From the NCBI RefSeq assembly GCF_014279975.1, contig NZ_CP047936.1:62001-126000 (forward strand): DNA of 64,000 nt, read 5' to 3'. How positions within the stretch are numbered: the stretch's first letter is position 1; every line of letters begins with the position of its first letter. The DNA comes from Synechococcus sp. BIOS-U3-1. Lineage in GTDB: Bacteria > Cyanobacteriota > Cyanobacteriia > PCC-6307 > Cyanobiaceae. Positions 57,066-64,000 of this stretch are shown piece after piece. The position numbers were made by a program, and so were the translations under genes. The notes under the pieces were generated by a model, which did not search any database, was not told the origin of the DNA, and worked only from the letters and a program-made list of their open reading frames with translations.

Positions 57066-58174
57066 CGTTGCCTCAGCTGTTCAGCGATCAATTCGGCCCA
57101 ATGGCTGGTGGTGAGGGGGCCGGGATGATTATCAAATGGCTCGAGGTTGTCGCGGGTCCAGAGGCCGCCGCCGCCACGCAGATCCAGAACGGCTACACCC
57201 CGTTGCCGGTAGTGGTTGATCACGGCACTGTCGTGATCACCCTGCAGCCAGAGCACCATGGGGGTGGCCTTTAGAACTGCGGTTTCCTGGAGAATGGCAT
57301 CAACCAGTGCCGTGGTGACCTTGATTTGTTGCTCGCGTCTTGGATCTTCTTCGAGATGATCGTCAAATAAGGGGATCTGGCTCACGGCCAGCGTTCCGTC
57401 GATCAAAGATGCTCTGGGATGGGTGTAAGCCTTCGCTAGGGCAGGCTTGCGTTTCAGCTGTTGTTGAAAGGTTCCGCAGCTGGGATTGAAGGTTCTCAGC
57501 CGAGAGGGTGCTGCCACGTTGCGCTTGAGGTAGTAATCCGCATGTCCCAGCAGGACGTGTCCTCCCTTCAGTTGCTTTCGCAGCTCTGCCGGGATCAGAG
57601 TTTGCTTGTTGTTGGCGTCGCGCAGCATCAGCCATTGATGCACCGTGCCGAATCCACCACCGGCGTAGTTGGCCACGGGTTGATGAGGCAACAGGCTCTG
57701 CAGCTGCCAGGCCAGTGAGGCGTTATCCGACAGTCCTGCCCCCAGTACAAAGCTGTCGCCAAGCACCAACACTGCGGGTGCTGTTCCGCTGGAAGCTCCA
57801 GCAGCTCGGCTCAACCGTTCACCCTTTGAGCCTGTGCTCAGTGTCCACTGATATCGGTTCACTGCCCCAACGATGCCCATGCGTTGAACGTCCTCGGGCA
57901 GCTGAATTGTGGCGGTGTTGATGCTGTTTTTTCTGTACCAGTATCCGAGTGTTGGCTCTGGCACGTAGGGGGATTGCGGAGACCAGCTGGTCTTGCGTTC
58001 ACAAGCGCTCTTGGCTTTCGGTGCCTGGATTGTGCGTCCGTTTTTGAGTTGACGGGCCAGTCGTACCAGGGCCAGCGGTTCGCCCTTGTGTTGTGCAACC
58101 AAGGCTGCAATCACTTCAGCGATGGCCAGCAGGCTGGCCAGGATCAGCAGGTTGACGACCAGAAGTTTGCGCAT
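57062..58174 (-). CDS. SGNH-fold hydrolase/acyltransferase-like protein
   Basis: 370 aa with the ATG at 58174; an upstream start at 58216 would overlap the DUF5989 gene. An N-terminal transmembrane or signal-anchor helix (LLVVNLLILASLLAIAEVIAAL, about 4-25) directs the rest to the periplasm. VLVLGDSFVLGAGL holds the nucleophile Ser (block I, GDS), and FDNHPGPLTTSHW near the C terminus resembles the Asp/His block. Similar proteins modify exported polysaccharides or lipids, for example by O-acetylation. It lies 10 bp downstream of the DUF5989 gene. Confidence 0.75.
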   Translation of the reverse strand: MRKLLVVNLLILASLLAIAEVIAALVAQHKGEPLALVRLARQLKNGRTIQAPKAKSACERKTSWSPQSPYVPEPTLGYWYRKNSINTATIQLPEDVQRMGIVGAVNRYQWTLSTGSKGERLSRAAGASSGTAPAVLVLGDSFVLGAGLSDNASLAWQLQSLLPHQPVANYAGGGFGTVHQWLMLRDANNKQTLIPAELRKQLKGGHVLLGHADYYLKRNVAAPSRLRTFNPSCGTFQQQLKRKPALAKAYTHPRASLIDGTLAVSQIPLFDDHLEEDPRREQQIKVTTALVDAILQETAVLKATPMVLWLQGDHDSAVINHYRQRGVAVLDLRGGGGLWTRDNLEPFDNHPGPLTTSHWAELIAEQLRQR

Positions 58175-58184
58175 CTGAGTGGCG

Positions 58185-58346
58185 TCAGAACAGGCTGTAA
58201 ATGAAGGGAGCCACAACTGTGCCCTGGGTGAATACCAGAAGTGCTCCCATCAAGACGAGCGTGAGGATCAAGGGCACGAGCCAGTACTTTCTGCGAGCTG
58301 CCATGAAGGCCCACAGATCTCCGAGCAGATCAAACAGTGCGGCCAT
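58185..58346 (-). CDS. DUF5989 small membrane protein
   Basis: 53 aa. It begins MAALFDLLGDLWAFMAARRK, continues with one hydrophobic helix (YWLVPLILTLVLMGALLVF) and ends in GTVVAPFIYSLF. This matches the DUF5989 family found beside SxtJ and carbamoyltransferases in many polysaccharide and natural-product loci. The function is unknown; its position suggests a partner of SxtJ or the carbamoyltransferase at the membrane. It is easily missed because of its size. Confidence 0.85.
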   Translation of the reverse strand: MAALFDLLGDLWAFMAARRKYWLVPLILTLVLMGALLVFTQGTVVAPFIYSLF

Positions 58347-58363
58347 TCTCTGCGGAGCCCAGC

Positions 58364-58765
58364 TCAGAAAGGTTGTTTGAGATTAGTCCGCCTTCCCTGG
58401 ACCACTTCGCGATAACTGTCAGTTGATGCATCCCAACGCTTGCGCAGCGGGTCGTGGCCTAGGCATCGCATGATCAGAGCAATCGGTTGCAGCACAAAGA
58501 CGAACACAACTCCAAGGATCAGATGGCTGTTGATGAACCCAAGCACGTTGCCGAGAGCCATCCAGCCTCGATAAACAAGGCTGAGCCGTTGCGGTGCAAC
58601 CACGCCCAGCAAGATCAGGAGCACGCCGATGCCCACTGGCCACAGTGGTGCTGAATGGCTGTGTAGAGCAGGTAGAAGCACGCAGAAGAACAGAGGAATC
58701 AACACACCCAATAGCAATCCGAATTGCCTTAGCTGCTTGCGTTTCGGGGTTGGTTTGGATGCCAT
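58364..58765 (-). CDS. SxtJ family membrane protein
   Basis: 133 aa with the ATG at 58765; a TTG one codon upstream is also in frame. Three hydrophobic segments (LRQFGLLLGVLIPLFFCVLL, WPVGIGVLLILLGVVAP, LILGVVFVFVLQPIALIM) are followed by a conserved basic tail (DPLRKRWDASTDSYREV). SxtJ was named in the saxitoxin cluster, where it accompanies the carbamoyltransferase SxtI; its role there is not established. The ATG overlaps the carbamoyltransferase stop (TGATG), so the two are translationally coupled. Confidence 0.88.
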   Translation of the reverse strand: MASKPTPKRKQLRQFGLLLGVLIPLFFCVLLPALHSHSAPLWPVGIGVLLILLGVVAPQRLSLVYRGWMALGNVLGFINSHLILGVVFVFVLQPIALIMRCLGHDPLRKRWDASTDSYREVVQGRRTNLKQPF

Positions 58766-60603
58766 CAATCGAGTTCGAACTCCGTCATCCAGTTGTTGTC
58801 ACTGTGTTGTTCCGGTTGGTCTGTTTTCAGTAAAAGCTGATTTTCAAGCACCAGGACATCCATTTCGGTGCGCATAAAGCAGCGATAGGCATCCTCGGGA
58901 GTGCAGACGATCGGTTCCCCGCGAACGTTGAAACTGGTGTTCACCAGCGTGGGGCAACCCGTGCGGCGATGAAAGGCGGAAAGTAACCCATGGAATCGTG
59001 GGTTGGTTTTGGCATGCACGGTTTGCACCCGGGCCGAATAGTCGACATGGGTAATTGCCGGTAAAGAAGATCGCGGCACATTTAGTTTGTCGATCCCGAA
59101 CAATTGATTCTGTTCTTCCGTCATCGGAATACAGAGTTTGTTGTTTACTGGGGCAACGATCAGCATGTATGGACTGGCTTGATTCAGCTCGAATTGATCA
59201 TTCACATGGTTGTCCAGCACTGATGGTGCAAAAGGACGGAAGCTTTCGCGATATTTGATTTTCAGGTTCATCACGCTTTGCATCGCCTGGCTGCGTGGAT
59301 CGCCCAGGATTGAGCGGGCGCCAAGTGAGCGAGGACCGAACTCCATGCGTCCGTTGAGCCAGCCAACAACCTTGCCTTGCTCGAGCAGATCAGCAACGGT
59401 CTCGAACAGTGTGGTGTCGTCGAAAGTGTTGAAGGGAATTCCCTTGCTATTCAGATGGCTACAGACCTGGTCATTGCTGAAGCAAGGTCCCAGATAGGTG
59501 CCCTGCATCGCGTCATCTCCTGTGCAATGGCGTGGTTGCTTGAAGTGCTCGTGCCATGTCACCAGTGCCGCTCCCAGGGCTGATCCAGCGTCTCCACTTG
59601 CTGGTTGAATCCAGATGTCGTCGAACGGACCTTCTCTCAGCAAGCGGCCATTGGCAACACAATTCAGTGCCACTCCACCGGCAAGGCAGAGGCTCTTGGC
59701 TCCGGTCTCCTTGTGAATGCTGGTTGCCAGGGCGAGCACAATGTCTTCGGTGACCAGCTGAATTGAAGCGGCCAGATCCATGTGAAATGGTGTTAATTCA
59801 CTTTCCGGTTTGCGTGGTGGTTGGCCGAATAATGCATGGAACCGGTTGCTGGTCATGCGGAATCCACGGTGAAACTTGAAAAAATCAAGATTCAGTCTGA
59901 AGGTTCCATCGTCTTTGACATCGATGAGATTGTCGTAAATCAGATCGACATATCTTGGAGTTCCGTAAGGGGCTAGGCCCATCAATTTGTATTCCCCTGA
60001 ATTCACCTTGAAGCCGCAGTAGGAGGTGAAGGCCGAATAGAGCAGGCCGAGAGAATGTGGGAAGGAAATCTCCCAGAGGGGATTCAGTTGGTCTCCATGT
60101 CCCATCCAGGCGGAGGTGGTCGCCCACTCCCCCACACCGTCCATGCAGAGAATGGCTGATGATTCGAATGGGCTGGGAAAAAATGCGGCTGAGGCGTGCG
60201 AAAGATGGTGTTCTGAGAAAAGAAGAGGCGGAATTGTGGCGTCCTGTCCTGCAATCTCTTGCAGGTTCTTTTTCATGATCTGCTTCAGGAAAAGCTTTTC
60301 ATGCAGCCACGTCTGCATCGCCGCCACGAAAGAGCGCCCGCCACGGGGGGAGGCGCCGATGTAAGTCTCAAGCAGACGCTCAAACGTGAGCAGCGGCTTT
60401 TCGTAATAGGTCACTGCCTCCAGCTCGCTGATGCTGAGTCCGGCCTGATCGAGGCAGAAGCGAATCGCGTGGTGTGGGAAGCGTGCGTCGTGTTTTTTGC
60501 GGCTAAAGCGTTCCTCTTGAGCAGCACAGATGACGCGCCCATCGATCAGCAGAGCCGCCGCGCTGTCGTGGAAGTAAGCAGAAATCCCCAGGATGGCCTT
60601 CAT
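58765..60603 (-). CDS. O-carbamoyltransferase (NodU/CmcH family)
   Basis: 612 aa. The N-terminal TsaD/Kae1-like domain includes ILGISAYFHDSAAALLIDG, SEHHLSHASAAFFPS (metal-binding histidines) and CMDGVGEW. The C-terminal carbamoyltransferase domain has FGPRSLGARSILGDPR, SFRPFAPSVL and NTSFNVRGEPIVCTPEDA. It transfers the carbamoyl of carbamoyl phosphate to a hydroxyl group through carbamoyl adenylate. In this locus the likely substrate is a surface polysaccharide or its lipid-linked precursor. First gene of the four-gene module with SxtJ, DUF5989 and the SGNH protein. Confidence 0.93.
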   Translation of the reverse strand: MKAILGISAYFHDSAAALLIDGRVICAAQEERFSRKKHDARFPHHAIRFCLDQAGLSISELEAVTYYEKPLLTFERLLETYIGASPRGGRSFVAAMQTWLHEKLFLKQIMKKNLQEIAGQDATIPPLLFSEHHLSHASAAFFPSPFESSAILCMDGVGEWATTSAWMGHGDQLNPLWEISFPHSLGLLYSAFTSYCGFKVNSGEYKLMGLAPYGTPRYVDLIYDNLIDVKDDGTFRLNLDFFKFHRGFRMTSNRFHALFGQPPRKPESELTPFHMDLAASIQLVTEDIVLALATSIHKETGAKSLCLAGGVALNCVANGRLLREGPFDDIWIQPASGDAGSALGAALVTWHEHFKQPRHCTGDDAMQGTYLGPCFSNDQVCSHLNSKGIPFNTFDDTTLFETVADLLEQGKVVGWLNGRMEFGPRSLGARSILGDPRSQAMQSVMNLKIKYRESFRPFAPSVLDNHVNDQFELNQASPYMLIVAPVNNKLCIPMTEEQNQLFGIDKLNVPRSSLPAITHVDYSARVQTVHAKTNPRFHGLLSAFHRRTGCPTLVNTSFNVRGEPIVCTPEDAYRCFMRTEMDVLVLENQLLLKTDQPEQHSDNNWMTEFELD

Positions 60604-60651
60604 GACGATCGCAGCAGGATCTTGAGTCGTTGCGGCACCTTACCGCTCAGA

Positions 60652-61389
60652 TCACTCTCCCAGAAACTCAAGGATTTCCCTGTCTTTCAGGTTTTGTGAA
60701 GCTCCAGCGCAGACCTCGTTGATCGGCTGGTCAGCAGCGATCGCTCGCAGGCATGTCTGCAGTGTTCCCACCTGGTTTTCCAATTGATCAATCCGTTCCA
60801 TCAGGTTGCGGATCACGTTGGCTTCGGCGTCTGGTAGAGCCGAGTGGGCCAGAGGGTTGATGCGTACACCGCTCTGATGGATCACCCGCCCAGGGATGCC
60901 GACAACGGTGCAGTCGGCGTCAACATCACGCACAACCACGGAGCCCGCGCCGATTCGCGTGTTGGTTCCGATTTTCAGAGCACCGAGCACCTTGGCCCCG
61001 GCACCCACCACCACATTGTCTTCAAGGGTTGGATGGCGTTTGCCGCTTTTTTTGCCGGTGCCGCCGAGTGTGACCCCTTGGTAAAGCAAGCAGTGGTCTC
61101 CAATTTCCGCTGTTTCACCAATCACCACACCCATGCCATGGTCGATGAAGACTCCTCTGCCGATGCTTGCTCCGGGGTGGATCTCAATGCCTGTGAGACC
61201 ACGGCCCAGTTGACTCAGCAACCTGGACGGCAGTTTGAGCGGCAGACGCGAGTGCCACATGCGGTGGCTGAGACGGTGCAGGGTGAGTGCCTGAAAGCCT
61301 GGATAGCAAAGCAGGATCTCCAGCGGGCCGCGCGCCGCCGGGTCACGTTCGCGAATGATCGCCAGGTCGGCTCGGATGTGATTGAACAT
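60652..61389 (-). CDS. cysE: Serine O-acetyltransferase
   Basis: 245 aa left-handed beta-helix acetyltransferase. [12 protein letters not shown] precedes hexapeptide repeats, including [34 protein letters not shown] and [12 protein letters not shown]. It makes O-acetylserine for cysteine synthesis. The C-terminal tail after RVIHQSG carries a helical extension. I recall secA lying next to cysE in related genomes, which would place the surface island between them. Confidence 0.96.
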   Translation of the reverse strand: MFNHIRADLAIIRERDPAARGPLEILLCYPGFQALTLHRLSHRMWHSRLPLKLPSRLLSQLGRGLTGIEIHPGASIGRGVFIDHGMGVVIGETAEIGDHCLLYQGVTLGGTGKKSGKRHPTLEDNVVVGAGAKVLGALKIGTNTRIGAGSVVVRDVDADCTVVGIPGRVIHQSGVRINPLAHSALPDAEANVIRNLMERIDQLENQVGTLQTCLRAIAADQPINEVCAGASQNLKDREILEFLGE

Positions 61390-61444
61390 GCCTCGGAGCC
61401 GCGCCCTCAGCGCTTGAAGGCGTCATTTTGGCAGTTGGCAGTCT

Positions 61445-62434
61445 TTAGTCGCTTTGCAGACCGATCTCCTTGCGCAGTAGTTCGATCGTGTCTCCACTGA
61501 GGTAGCTCTGGGAGCAATGCACCTGGGGCATGCGCATCAACTGGGACCGGTTTTGGCGCAGGCTTTGTTCCACAAGAGGCAGGCTGGGGCGATCGCAGAG
61601 CACGTGGCTTGAGGCCCTGAGCAGGGCGAGCAGGCGACTGCCGACATCAGGTGTGGCTGTCATCAGCAGGAGCTCGTTGCCGCGCATGCTGTGAAGGATC
61701 ACTTCTGCGGCCCGCAGAATGCCAGGACTGATGCTCACAAGCCCCACACAACTTCCCTGACGCAGTTCCTTGAGCATGGCGAGCTCTTCTCTGAAGTCAT
61801 TGAGATCCACGGCCACGGCGCGGACTCCATGACGCTTGGCCAGCTCCTCCACCGGTTGCAGGAAATAACGGCTGGTCACAACGGTGCCATTGCTGGCGCT
61901 TTCCAGAACACTTTCCAGCTCCTCCATCGGCACCACTTCAACCGGTACATCGAGGCTGGGTTCGAGTTCTTCGGCGATCAACATCGAGGCACCGATGTCT
62001 TCCCTTGGTGTGCTGACCAGGACCCTGGCACCGCAACGCAGACGCCAGTCAATCTCCCGGGTGAGTAGATCCCTGGTTTGCTGCAGGGTGCAGCCCGCAT
62101 TCAGCAGGCCATCCACACACTTGCGAACTTCACGGTCCACATCGGTGACACCGCGGTTGCGCGGATTCGTTGGGGTGCGCATTTCCCGTGGCTTCTGCTG
62201 ATCGCGCACATAAATGCCTGATCCCGCCATGGCTTCCACCACACCGTCGGTTTCAAGTTGGCGGTAGACCTTGCTGATCGTGTTGCGGTGCAGGCCGGTC
62301 TGCATGGCCAGCTGACGCGTGCTGGGCAGACGGTGACCCGGTGGGTAGTGCCGAGCTGCGATCGCGAAGCAAATCTGGTTGTAAAGCTGGGTCGACGCCG
62401 GGATGTCGCTTTCCTGTTGGATGTGGAATCGCAC
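61445..62434 (-). CDS. GntR-family transcriptional regulator
   Basis: 329 aa with the GTG at 62434; a TTG at 62452 would add six residues. The winged helix is STQLYNQICFAIAARHYPPG through RQLAMQTGLHRNTISKVYRQ and VVEAMAGSGIYV. The C-terminal part (about 90-329) is an effector-binding domain with a periplasmic-binding-protein-like pattern, not an aminotransferase. It lies 55 bp upstream of cysE on the same strand, so the two may be co-transcribed; regulation of sulfur metabolism is possible but not shown. Confidence 0.85.
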   Translation of the reverse strand: MRFHIQQESDIPASTQLYNQICFAIAARHYPPGHRLPSTRQLAMQTGLHRNTISKVYRQLETDGVVEAMAGSGIYVRDQQKPREMRTPTNPRNRGVTDVDREVRKCVDGLLNAGCTLQQTRDLLTREIDWRLRCGARVLVSTPREDIGASMLIAEELEPSLDVPVEVVPMEELESVLESASNGTVVTSRYFLQPVEELAKRHGVRAVAVDLNDFREELAMLKELRQGSCVGLVSISPGILRAAEVILHSMRGNELLLMTATPDVGSRLLALLRASSHVLCDRPSLPLVEQSLRQNRSQLMRMPQVHCSQSYLSGDTIELLRKEIGLQSD

Positions 62435-62862
62435 GCCGGTGGGCCAGATCAAGATGCGGCCACCTTAAGGAGTGAACGGCTCGGTGACAATTCCCTGGTT
62501 GGTCCGTGTCCATGTGCCGATTGCTGCGAGTGCTCTGATTTCAGGTGTCTCGAGCGTCACGAGGATCTTCCATGTCCCTTCTCCTCCCCGTTGTGGGCGT
62601 TCAACCGCAGCTTGCCGGGCTCAGGGCTGGACATCTGGGACAGCACAGTCATGATTTCGTCACGATTTGCCGTTGATTGCGTTTCCTTTTTTGTTGTTTG
62701 ACGCCAATGGTCGTCAAGGATTGGTGGGCTTATTGGCTCGCGAGTATGTCATCGACAATGACATCGAAGATGTCATTGTTTTGTTGACGTTCTGTTTTGA
62801 TGAATCACTCGGCAAGTTTTAAAGAGTGGGTGCCGAATGACATTGTTTGTTGATTGGCTTCG
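62435..62862. other. 428-bp intergenic region between infC and gntR
   Basis: Both flanking genes are on the minus strand, so this holds the infC 3' region and the gntR promoter. Its right half carries a cluster of related arms ATGTCAT/ATGACAT (62746-62778) and a degenerate copy at 62836-62853. A promoter for gntR should lie within about 100 bp of 62434, but none could be called confidently. No coding sequence was found. Confidence 0.5.
62756..62778. promoter_or_regulatory. Perfect 10-bp inverted repeat with alternative pairing
   Basis: CAATGACATC (62756-62765) and GATGTCATTG (62769-62778) pair perfectly around a 3-base loop. The left arm can instead pair with an upstream ATGTCAT (62746-62752). 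A T-rich stretch follows on the plus strand only, so it is not a good terminator for minus-strand infC. A protein-binding dyad or a dual hairpin is more likely. Confidence 0.5.
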
Positions 62863-63522
62863 TTAGCCGTTTCCCGCAGGCTTGCTGATCTGCCTGGCCG
62901 CGGCGCGCGGGGGTGCCGTGATCGTGCGCACGGCTTTGTTCGCAGCCTCTTCCTTTTCGTCTTGCTTTGCCAGGGGCGTTTTGCGCGGTGTGAGGAACAT
63001 GATCATGTTGCGTCCTTCACGTTTGGGGGGTTGCTGGATCTCTGCAGGCTCCTCCAGATCCTTGGCCATGCGCCTTAGCAGAACCTCAGCAAGAGCTGTG
63101 TGTTGAATCTCGCGGCCGCGGAAGATCACGGTGCATTTCACTTTGTCGCCGGCCTTGAGAAAGCGCTGGGCCTGACCAATCCGCACGTCGTAATCGTGTT
63201 GATCAATTTTGTATCGCATCTTGACTTCTTTAACTTCGGTCTGATGCGATTTTTTCTTAGCTTCCTTGGCCTTTTTCTCTTGTTCGAACTTGTACTTGCC
63301 GTAATCCATGATCCGGCAAACAGGTGGATCAGCTTTTTCGCTGACCAGAACAAGATCCAGTTCCCGTTCTTTGGCCACTGATAACGCTTCTTCCCGGTCA
63401 ATCACTCCCAGTTGAGTGCCGTCTGCATCCACCACACGAAGCTGTGGGTAGTTGATGCGATCGTTGATGTTGGGGAGCTCCCTGACAGGAGCACGGCGGT
63501 CAAAACGAGGACGTGGTGGCAT
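62863..63522 (-). CDS. infC: Translation initiation factor IF-3
   Basis: 219 aa. The N-terminal domain ([22 protein letters not shown]), the linker rich in Lys ([13 protein letters not shown]), and the C-terminal domain ([38 protein letters not shown]) are all typical. The C terminus is extended by about 35 residues beyond the E. coli protein (ending [16 protein letters not shown]). It selects the initiator tRNA and keeps the 30S subunit free. In E. coli the start is AUU; here it is an ordinary ATG. Confidence 0.96.
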   Translation of the reverse strand: MPPRPRFDRRAPVRELPNINDRINYPQLRVVDADGTQLGVIDREEALSVAKERELDLVLVSEKADPPVCRIMDYGKYKFEQEKKAKEAKKKSHQTEVKEVKMRYKIDQHDYDVRIGQAQRFLKAGDKVKCTVIFRGREIQHTALAEVLLRRMAKDLEEPAEIQQPPKREGRNMIMFLTPRKTPLAKQDEKEEAANKAVRTITAPPRAAARQISKPAGNG

Positions 63523-63576
63523 TCAGTGATGAAGAGGCTGCCGGAGAAAAATCTGGGCCCGGCGGGGTTTCTGTCT

Positions 63577-64000
63577 TCACACTAGACCGGCTTCGATCTG
63601 CTGACTGGCATCGTTGAAGGGATCGGTATCACTGAGCCAGTGAGGCTGATGCTGACGTCTGAACCAGGTGCGCTGGCGCTTGGCGAACTGTTGCGTGCGC
63701 TTGGTGGTCTGCGCGATGGCGCTGGTTCGATCGAGATGCCCCCCAAGCACCTGAAGTGCTTCCCCGTAGCCAATGGTTTGCAGTAGTGGCAGGTCAGCTC
63801 CGTATTGCTGCTTCAGTTGTTGGGTTTCTTCAATCAGTCCCTGGGCATACAACTCTTCGGTGCGCTGGCTGATGCGCTGGCGTAGATCGGCTGGATTGAG
63901 CCCGAGTTCGAGCACGCGCCACGGAGGAGGACTGGCACTGGTCTGCGAGCTCATCGCTCTGCCAGTGGCGTAAAGCACTTCCAGTGCTCGTTGGGTGCGG
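63577..64000 (-). CDS. miaA: tRNA dimethylallyltransferase, 3' part
   Basis: The last 141 codons of the gene; the 5' part lies beyond the window end and the frame stays open to base 64000. Visible motifs: [11 protein letters not shown] (acceptor-site region), [33 protein letters not shown] and [16 protein letters not shown]. It adds a dimethylallyl group to A37 of tRNAs that read U-starting codons. It lies 54 bp upstream of infC on the same strand. Confidence 0.92.
   Translation of the reverse strand, partial: RTQRALEVLYATGRAMSSQTSASPPPWRVLELGLNPADLRQRISQRTEELYAQGLIEETQQLKQQYGADLPLLQTIGYGEALQVLGGHLDRTSAIAQTTKRTQQFAKRQRTWFRRQHQPHWLSDTDPFNDASQQIEAGLV

Noticed and set aside
1-64000. CRISPR arrays, insertion sequences or prophage genes
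   Set aside because: No regularly spaced short repeats, transposase motifs or phage structural genes were recognised on either strand.

Overview
The window looks like the chromosome of a marine picocyanobacterium (Synechococcus/Cyanobium type). The evidence is a photosystem II gene (psbZ), the cyanobacterial/plastid family Ycf23 (DUF561), a cyanobacterial four-ACT aspartate kinase, the precorrin-8X mutase cobH, very compact GC-rich housekeeping genes, and the order mutS-psbZ-ribH-secA. I cannot name the strain from sequence alone. No insertion sequences, prophage or CRISPR arrays were seen.

Layout. 1-32209 is mostly housekeeping: a SpoIID/LytB protein, a processive GT2 transferase, then on the minus strand tig-clpP-clpX, an LRAT/NlpC-like gene and dnaX; asd-dapA-rnj on the plus strand; a TPR-like protein and tilS; ycf23, uvrB, lysC, holA, cobH, mutS, psbZ, ribH, tRNA-Gly(GCC), a GNAT acetyltransferase, a GT4 transferase and secA. 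One AT-rich gene of unknown function (577 aa with an RTX-like tail, 21859-23592) interrupts this block between cobH and mutS.

32253-60603 is a roughly 28 kb cell-surface island between secA and cysE. It contains a polyprenyl-phosphate sugar transferase, a small sulfotransferase-like gene, two tandem RTX genes 99% identical in protein sequence, and a type I secretion pair (HlyD and an ABC exporter with an N-terminal cNMP-binding domain and an inactive C39-like domain). Next come a parvulin-type prolyl isomerase, an O-antigen ABC exporter (Wzm/Wzt), the dTDP-rhamnose genes rfbA, C, D and B, several glycosyltransferases (two of them unusual fusions), and a minus-strand set of SGNH-fold protein, DUF5989, SxtJ and carbamoyltransferase. 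60652-64000 returns to housekeeping: cysE, a GntR regulator, infC and the 3' part of miaA.

How the genes fit together (inference): rfbABCD supply dTDP-rhamnose; the sugar transferase and glycosyltransferases build a polysaccharide modified by carbamoylation and perhaps sulfation; Wzm/Wzt export it. The T1SS genes lie in the same minus-strand run as Wzm/Wzt and directly upstream of the RTX genes, so the simplest reading is a surface layer of a secreted calcium-binding RTX protein displayed on, or anchored by, an O-antigen-like polysaccharide, as known for Caulobacter RsaA. The recent tandem duplication of the RTX gene, each copy with the same terminator but a different upstream region, is the most striking feature.
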